Shown here piece after piece: positions 6,101-7,389 of a stretch of 7,389 nt of DNA. Each line of letters opens with the position of its first letter. The first letter of the stretch is position 1. The stretch lies in NCBI GenBank assembly GCA_007122945.1, contig SKSP01000149.1:1-7389 (forward strand), read 5' to 3'. Origin of the DNA: Ilumatobacteraceae bacterium (GTDB lineage: Bacteria; Actinomycetota; Acidimicrobiia; Acidimicrobiales; Ilumatobacteraceae). Under the pieces are notes generated by a model. It worked only from the letters and a program-made list of their open reading frames with translations. It made no database searches and was not told the origin of the DNA. The position numbers and the translations under genes were made by a program.

Positions 6101-7388
6101 CGACACGCTGGCATCACTCGGCGCGATGACGTGCGTGAGCAGCGCTCCGGTGCACTCGGGGCAGCTCTCGACACCGGGGACCTTCACCATTGCGTGCTCG
6201 GGGTTGAGCGCCCCGAACTACGTGGTCAGCTATCAGTCGGGATCGCACGTGGTGACGGCCGCAGCTCCGGTCGAGCCGCCGCCATCGGGCAACCCGCCGT
6301 CGACCCCCGCGCCGTCGGCGCCTCCCACGACGACCGAACCAGCCGCCATCGACGTCGTGCCGCTCCAGCCGGCACGCCTGCTCGACACCCGGTCACCACT
6401 CTCCACGATCGACGGCGAGAGCGCCGGCGACGGCGTGCGTCCCGCCGGCTCGGTCACCGTCGTCAGGGTCGCGGGCCGTGGTGGGGTTCCTGCGGACGCG
6501 GCCGCCGCCGTGTTCAACCTGACGGTGGTCGAGCCGGAGGATCCCGGCTACGCCAGCGTCTACCCGTGCGGGCAACCGGTCCCGAACGCCTCGAACGTCA
6601 ACTTCCTCGCCGGTGTGACGGTGCCCAACGCCGTGGTCACGAAGTTGGGTGCGGACGGGACGGTGTGCGTGTTCACCTCGGCGGCCGCCCAGTTGCTGAT
6701 CGACGTGAATGCGTACATCCCGTCCGGATCGGCGATCGAGACGCTCCCACCCGCCCGCCTGCTCGACACGCGTTCACCACTGTCCACGATCGACGGCGAG
6801 AGCGCCGGCGACGGCGTGCGTCCCGCCGGCTCGGTCACCGTGGTGCCGGTCGCGGGTCGTGGCGGGGTTTCCCCGGGCGCCGTGGCTGCAGTCCTGAACG
6901 TCACGATTGTCGATCCTGCCGACGACGGGTATGCGACGGTGTTCCCGTGCGGCGAGCCGGTGCCGAACGCGTCGAACCTGAACTTCCGCGCGGGGGTGTC
7001 GGTCGCCAACTCCGCCGCCGTCGCGCGGCTCGGCGCGGACGGCGCCGTGTGCGTGTTCACGTCGTCCGACACCCACCTGTTGGCCGACCTCAACGGTCAG
7101 ATCGCCACGGCGGCGGGGATCGAGGCGCTCTCTCCGGCCCGCCTGTACGACTCCCGCGGTCCCGGCGCGACGATCGACGGCGCCCAGTCGGGCGACGGTG
7201 TCCGCTCCGCCGGCTCGGTCACCCAGGTGCAGGTGGCCGGACGCGGCGGCGTGGCACCCGACGCCGTTGCCGCCGTGTTGAACGTGACGGCCGTCGAACC
7301 CGGTGACGCCGGGTACGCGAGCGTGTTCCCCTGCGACCTGGACGTGCCGAACGCGTCGAACCTCAACTTCCTGGCCGGCGCGGCAACG
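3..7388 (+). CDS. Giant modular secreted/surface protein, internal fragment (beta-helix, Ig-like stalk, C-terminal repeats); both ends outside window
   Basis: This frame is open across the entire window, giving 2,462 residues with no start or stop codon, so the gene begins upstream and ends downstream. Codons end mostly in G or C, as expected for a real gene in a high-GC genome, and every recognisable domain falls in this one frame. Domain order is CSLREA motif, beta-helix, choice-of-anchor Q segment, carboxypeptidase-regulatory-like sandwiches, DUF11-like and Ig-like domains, a helical hydrophobic module, a DPSGYVY module with Big_5-like partner, two MBG-like domains, a Pro/Thr linker and tandem 127-128 residue repeats. 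CSLREA motifs normally follow a signal peptide closely, so the true start is probably not far upstream; that is inference. Cysteines are few and clustered in pairs, which suits an exported protein with disulfides. The probable role is adhesion or surface structure; no enzyme active site was recognised. The reading frame is near certain, the biological function is not. Confidence 0.96.
117..1271 (+). other. Right-handed parallel beta-helix domain (pectate-lyase-like fold)
   Basis: Residues about 39-423 form short repeating units of roughly 20-30 residues with the pattern hydrophobic-x-S/D-S-x-I-x-x-N-x-x-G, typical of parallel beta-helix coils. Clear examples are VVDSTIANNGSGI (residues about 300-312), VVNSTISGN (about 324-332), LTNVTIVGN (about 346-354) and MRNTVIAHNGIDC (about 382-394). 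Residues 60-75 (TGDISITGAGRSETTI) fit the opening coil often seen in CSLREA proteins. Such domains bind or cut polysaccharides or act as adhesin shafts. No catalytic residues were identified, so a binding or structural role is more likely, but this is inference. Boundaries are approximate. Confidence 0.85.
1272..1466 (+). other. Choice-of-anchor Q-type domain (C-terminal cap of beta-helix)
   Basis: Residues 424-488 contain the diagnostic run IDPMLGPLADNGGPTPTH, then PGSPLIDAG, then DQRGG.RP and finally CDVGAVE. This is the signature of the 'choice-of-anchor Q' segment that follows beta-helices in many secreted bacterial proteins. The glycine- and aspartate-rich NADGDGTCGF just before it (residues about 410-419) is the usual lead-in. 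In many family members this segment is close to the C-terminus and is followed by a sorting signal. Here it is internal, with nearly 2,000 residues after it in this window alone. Confidence 0.88.
1467..2093 (+). other. Unassigned beta-rich region, possibly one or two Ig-like folds
   Basis: Residues 489-697 show alternating hydrophobic strands and Gly/Asp/Pro turns, for example TVAWSGSPARRGMLRP, VIVTATSQPGG, ASIVVDSWYPG and RTRWLLPGEGYEVQVVD. The region is devoid of cysteine and has no obvious repeat. The pattern suggests beta-sandwich domains forming the first part of a stalk after the beta-helix. No specific family was recognised, and the internal boundary, if there are two domains, could not be placed. 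Confidence 0.5.
2094..2339 (+). other. Carboxypeptidase-regulatory-like / Ig-like beta-sandwich domain 1
   Basis: Residues 698-779 read LSVLVQDANEEPRAGVKVTV, then a strand and TTGPDGVVEAVARGDTVAIAL. The order 'x-V-x-D-x-x-x-x-P-x-x-G-V-x-V-x-V ... T-x-x-D-G' is the hallmark of carboxypeptidase regulatory-like and Cna-B/Big_1-like sandwiches: a first strand, a P..GV turn, and a T..DG turn before the next strand. These domains usually act as spacers or binding modules. The exact family among these look-alikes cannot be settled by eye. Confidence 0.65.
2340..2600 (+). other. Carboxypeptidase-regulatory-like beta-sandwich domain 2
   Basis: Residues 780-866 contain AVVSGVVDHPQRPPVPGARVTF, written here only as its key parts: the SGVV strand, the P.PGARV turn, and RTTSDGTYSAVV followed by GDVTVAV. 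The 'G.V.......P.PGA.V.......T..DG.Y...V..G' order is the CarboxypepD_reg-like signature. It follows the preceding sandwich directly, giving a tandem pair. A stalk or spacer role is most likely. Confidence 0.75.
2601..3299 (+). other. Orphan segment with four cysteines and many aromatics
   Basis: Residues 867-1099 were not assigned to any family. Visible landmarks are a hydrophobic stretch ITGIVGFHMSLFVHSG (residues about 894-909), a cysteine pair in FCADGHKVGLPAACVDV (residues 933 and 945), a run alternating valine and aspartate right after it, a second cysteine pair in FCGEQPWLIPTCGNQWW (residues 1050 and 1060), and VFEPGEYEVRFEV, which looks like a beta-strand of an Ig or carbohydrate-binding sandwich. 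The two close cysteine pairs suggest two disulfide-closed loops in an exported protein. The tryptophan-rich loop near residue 1060 could be a ligand-binding surface; this is speculation. Confidence 0.45.
3300..3662 (+). other. DUF11/CARDB-like beta-sandwich domain
   Basis: Residues 1100-1220 include FTSVSPTELLAGQTATARV, HNTSDQQLTDARLRLELPP, ELVAGSV and VGDVAPGEVVAATAWV. The order 'sp.....G....y.v.v.N.s...l.......lP.......gs.......... .. lg.l.pG....' is typical of DUF11 and related CARDB or NEW-type sandwiches in surface proteins of bacteria and archaea. These domains act as extracellular stalk repeats. The exact family is not certain. Confidence 0.7.
3663..3914 (+). other. Bacterial Ig-like stalk domain
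   Basis: Residues 1221-1304 show strands LTVPVWGRAIPGGVVEVTLD, then GVPAATAMASPGGLWSAVVTL and FSLQAEADGPDGPIRSEVQ. The 'G.a.PG..V.v..dG.......a...G.W...v.l.......l.a.a.d..G..s' pattern is that of bacterial Ig-like adhesin and biofilm-protein repeats. It occurs only once here rather than as a tandem array. Confidence 0.65.
3915..4673 (+). other. Second orphan segment, acidic and cysteine-free
   Basis: Residues 1305-1557 were not recognised. The stretch opens with TLRKVELHQSSGRLVTIDPA, continues with aromatic LFPYTYWAFEP, a sandwich-like AWEPVQYEIDLAP, an acidic run IDFPDFPDEQGAA, and ends in IEISFVIPRSAL and FLARIRWQPSG. It contains no cysteine and is rich in Asp and Glu. Strand-like alternation suggests at least two beta domains. 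Third-position GC seems slightly lower around 4440-4700 than in the rest of the window, judged by eye. Confidence 0.4.
4674..5015 (+). other. Alpha-helical module with hydrophobic helix pair
   Basis: Residues 1558-1671 are predicted helical by eye and stand out from the beta-rich surroundings. An amphipathic stretch (EAAWMASSAVNDIDSAI, then DFLRQLEGLLDSVERRCD, then YRSQIDDLQNQYLLSN) leads into a strongly hydrophobic segment at 4851-4892 (ALTVALLIGGLVLA). A PETLGLGT turn follows, then a second apolar, Ala-rich helix at 4914-4943. An amphipathic helix ending near LDALLDQVRGG closes the module, and it ends at a cysteine (residue 1671). The cysteine at residue 1593 may pair with it. The hydrophobic helices could be a membrane-inserting hairpin or the buried core of a helical bundle. 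The first hydrophobic run is about 14 residues, short for a normal transmembrane helix. Confidence 0.6.
5016..5126 (+). other. Acidic Pro/Glu linker with two cysteines
   Basis: Residues 1672-1708 read EPEPTSEPETEMVDYC and continue to PPEGNLVPAALGGPFC. The first half is an extended acidic proline/glutamate linker separating the helical module from the next beta-sandwich. Cysteines at residues 1687 and 1703 are close together and may form a loop disulfide. Confidence 0.55.
5127..5420 (+). other. DPSGYVY-type carboxypeptidase-regulatory-like module
   Basis: Residues 1709-1806 contain WIHDPSGYVYDVFEDNRLEG, VTATVQ, then WDAEWYLQENPLFTDADGRY, GWDVPEGWWRVRW, DGYETAYSD and FDVNAGL. This set of motifs is recalled from a distinctive beta-sandwich module in large surface-layer and secreted proteins, mainly of Firmicutes, where the order DPSGYV..NRL.GVTAT...WDA..Y.QENP..TD..GRY.WDVP.G.W.V......GYE...SD is well kept. 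It lies directly before a Big_5-like Ig domain, the same partner remembered from those proteins. Family recognition is from memory and not from a search. Confidence 0.75.
5421..5759 (+). other. Big_5 / SbsA-like Ig domain
   Basis: Residues 1807-1919 include PDVAEIRAWGGRTAIDVEF, DLWMDAATFHAGNVELRD, PVDVAVAASGS and ETGESFSLVLDRMMASAGD. The 'i.v.Fs..Md..t....ni.l.d..g..v......' opening, with methionine-aspartate after the second strand, is typical of SbsA-type Ig-like (Big_5) domains of S-layer and surface proteins. It follows the DPSGYVY module without a linker. Confidence 0.7.
5769..6008 (+). other. MBG-type Ig-like domain 1
   Basis: Residues 1923-2002 begin AQVISFAPLADVTYGSAP and continue with SATSGLPVIVAALGPCAI, GVGTCQLTASQPGDDDWLPA and DVSFSV. 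This closely follows the common 'Q.I.F..l.d.tYGdaP....a..SsGLPV.......C......v...g.GtC.itAsQ.G...y..A..v..sf.V' pattern found in bacterial surface proteins. The two cysteines (GPC and GTC) are family-typical and may form a disulfide. Confidence 0.85.
6009..6260 (+). other. MBG-type Ig-like domain 2
   Basis: Residues 2003-2086 read ASLTVRANDVTSTVGDVPP, then ATGLVGGDTLASLGAMTC, then STPGTFTIACSGLSAPNYVV followed by SYQSG. The order 'l.v.a.d.....G...P.......gl..GDt...l........ ..pGt..i..sg.....NY...y..G...V' is the MBG domain signature. It follows directly on domain 1, a pairing common in these proteins. Its two cysteines (MTC and IAC) are spaced as in family members with a disulfide. Confidence 0.85.
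6261..6362 (+). other. Pro/Ser/Thr-rich linker
   Basis: Residues 2087-2120 are dominated by proline, serine, threonine and alanine (APVEPPPSGNPPSTPAPSAP, then PTTTEP). Such runs are extended, flexible spacers in exported proteins and are sometimes O-glycosylated in actinobacteria. It separates the Ig-like stalk from the C-terminal repeats. Confidence 0.8.
6363..6743 (+). repeat. PARLLDTR repeat unit 1 (127 residues)
   Basis: Residues 2121-2247 form the first copy of a tandem repeat. Landmarks in order are PARLLDTRSPLSTIDG, SAGDGVRPAGSVTVV, VAGRGGVPADAAAAVFNLTV, EPEDPGYASVYPC, VPNASNVNFLAG, LGADGTVCVF and LLIDVNAYI. Each copy carries two cysteines (YPC and TVC) that may form one disulfide. 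This repeat type is recalled from large secreted proteins of actinobacteria, especially Acidimicrobiia, usually at the C-terminal end. Its function is not established to my knowledge; surface binding is a guess. Confidence 0.9.
6402..6460 (+). repeat. 59-base perfect direct repeat, copy A (inside repeat unit 1)
   Basis: These 59 bases are identical, including every silent position, to those at 6783-6841. The offset is 381 bases, exactly one repeat unit. The match breaks at the next base on each side (C/G at both edges). Confidence 0.93.
6744..7127 (+). repeat. PARLLDTR repeat unit 2 (128 residues)
   Basis: Residues 2248-2375 repeat the previous unit: PARLLDTRSPLSTIDG, GDGVRPAGSVTVV, VAGRGGVSPGAVAAVLNVTI, GYATVFPC, VPNASNLNFRAG, LGADGAVCVF and LLADLNGQI. 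The first 40 or so residues are nearly identical to unit 1, while the second half is clearly more diverged. Both cysteines are kept. Confidence 0.9.
6783..6841 (+). repeat. 59-base perfect direct repeat, copy B (inside repeat unit 2)
   Basis: Second copy of the 59-base perfect repeat, encoding STIDGESAGDGVRPAGSVTV in the same frame as copy A. Unit 3 has diverged over the same part, so the identity is specific to units 1 and 2. Confidence 0.93.
7128..7388 (+). repeat. PARLLDTR repeat unit 3 (cut by window end)
   Basis: Residues 2376-2462 hold about two thirds of a third copy: SPARLYDSRGPGATIDG, SGDGVRSAGSVTQVQVAGRG, VAPDAVAAVLNVTAVEP, GYASVFPC and VPNASNLNFLAGAA. It is more diverged in its first half (LYDSRGPGA instead of LLDTRSPLS). 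The matching second cysteine would lie beyond the window. The array therefore continues downstream by at least the rest of this copy. Confidence 0.88.
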
Positions 7389-7389
7389 C

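Noticed and set aside
5354..6190. A 278-codon minus-strand frame, Ser/Thr/Ala-rich, looking superficially like a secreted protein
   Set aside because: It is opposite the Big_5-like and MBG-like domains, which are clearly encoded on the plus strand. Ser/Thr richness is a by-product of reading GAC, GTC and GGC-type codons in antisense.
5882..7306. A 474-codon plus-strand frame overlapping the MBG domains and C-terminal repeats
   Set aside because: It is in a different register from the domain-bearing frame and encodes an Arg/Gly-rich, low-complexity product. The repetition seen in it simply mirrors the real repeats.
6363..7388. Regular repeats considered as a CRISPR array or mobile-element ends
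   Set aside because: The repeat period is 381-384 bases, entirely coding and in frame, with protein-level conservation. There are no short palindromic units with spacers and no inverted ends.

Overview
The whole window appears to lie inside one very large protein-coding gene on the + strand. The frame whose codons begin at positions divisible by three (3, 6, 9 and so on) was translated from end to end. It is open from 3 to 7388: 2,462 consecutive sense codons with no stop and no frameshift. Neither the start nor the stop codon is in the window. There are no intergenic gaps, RNA genes, promoters or terminators to annotate. Residue numbers below are window position divided by three.

The DNA is very GC-rich, with G or C at most third codon positions and no TTA codons. 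Together with the protein families seen, this points to a high-GC actinobacterium. The C-terminal PARLLDTR repeat type suggests an Acidimicrobiia or Ilumatobacter-like marine or freshwater lineage, but this is inference from recalled family distribution, not a search result.

The protein looks like a modular secreted or cell-surface protein. In order it holds: a CSLREA-type N-terminal motif (3-104); a right-handed parallel beta-helix (about 117-1271); a 'choice-of-anchor Q'-type segment that closes the helix (1272-1466); an unassigned beta-rich stretch (1467-2093); two carboxypeptidase-regulatory-like beta-sandwiches (2094-2339 and 2340-2600); an orphan segment with four cysteines (2601-3299); a DUF11/CARDB-like domain (3300-3662); an Ig-like domain (3663-3914); a second orphan segment (3915-4673); a short alpha-helical, hydrophobic module (4674-5015); a 'DPSGYVY' beta-sandwich (5127-5420) followed by a Big_5/SbsA-like Ig domain (5421-5759); two MBG-like Ig domains (5769-6008 and 6009-6260); a Pro/Thr/Ser linker (6261-6362); and at least three tandem copies of a 127-128 residue two-cysteine repeat (from 6363), the third cut by the window edge.

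The likely overall role is an extracellular filament-like or adhesive protein: a beta-helix head near the N-terminus, a long stalk of beta-sandwich domains, and a repeat array towards the C-terminus. No catalytic domain was recognised. The points most worth following up are the helical hydrophobic module buried in an otherwise beta-rich protein, the two orphan segments, and a 59-base perfect direct repeat between C-terminal repeats 1 and 2 that suggests recent duplication or gene conversion.
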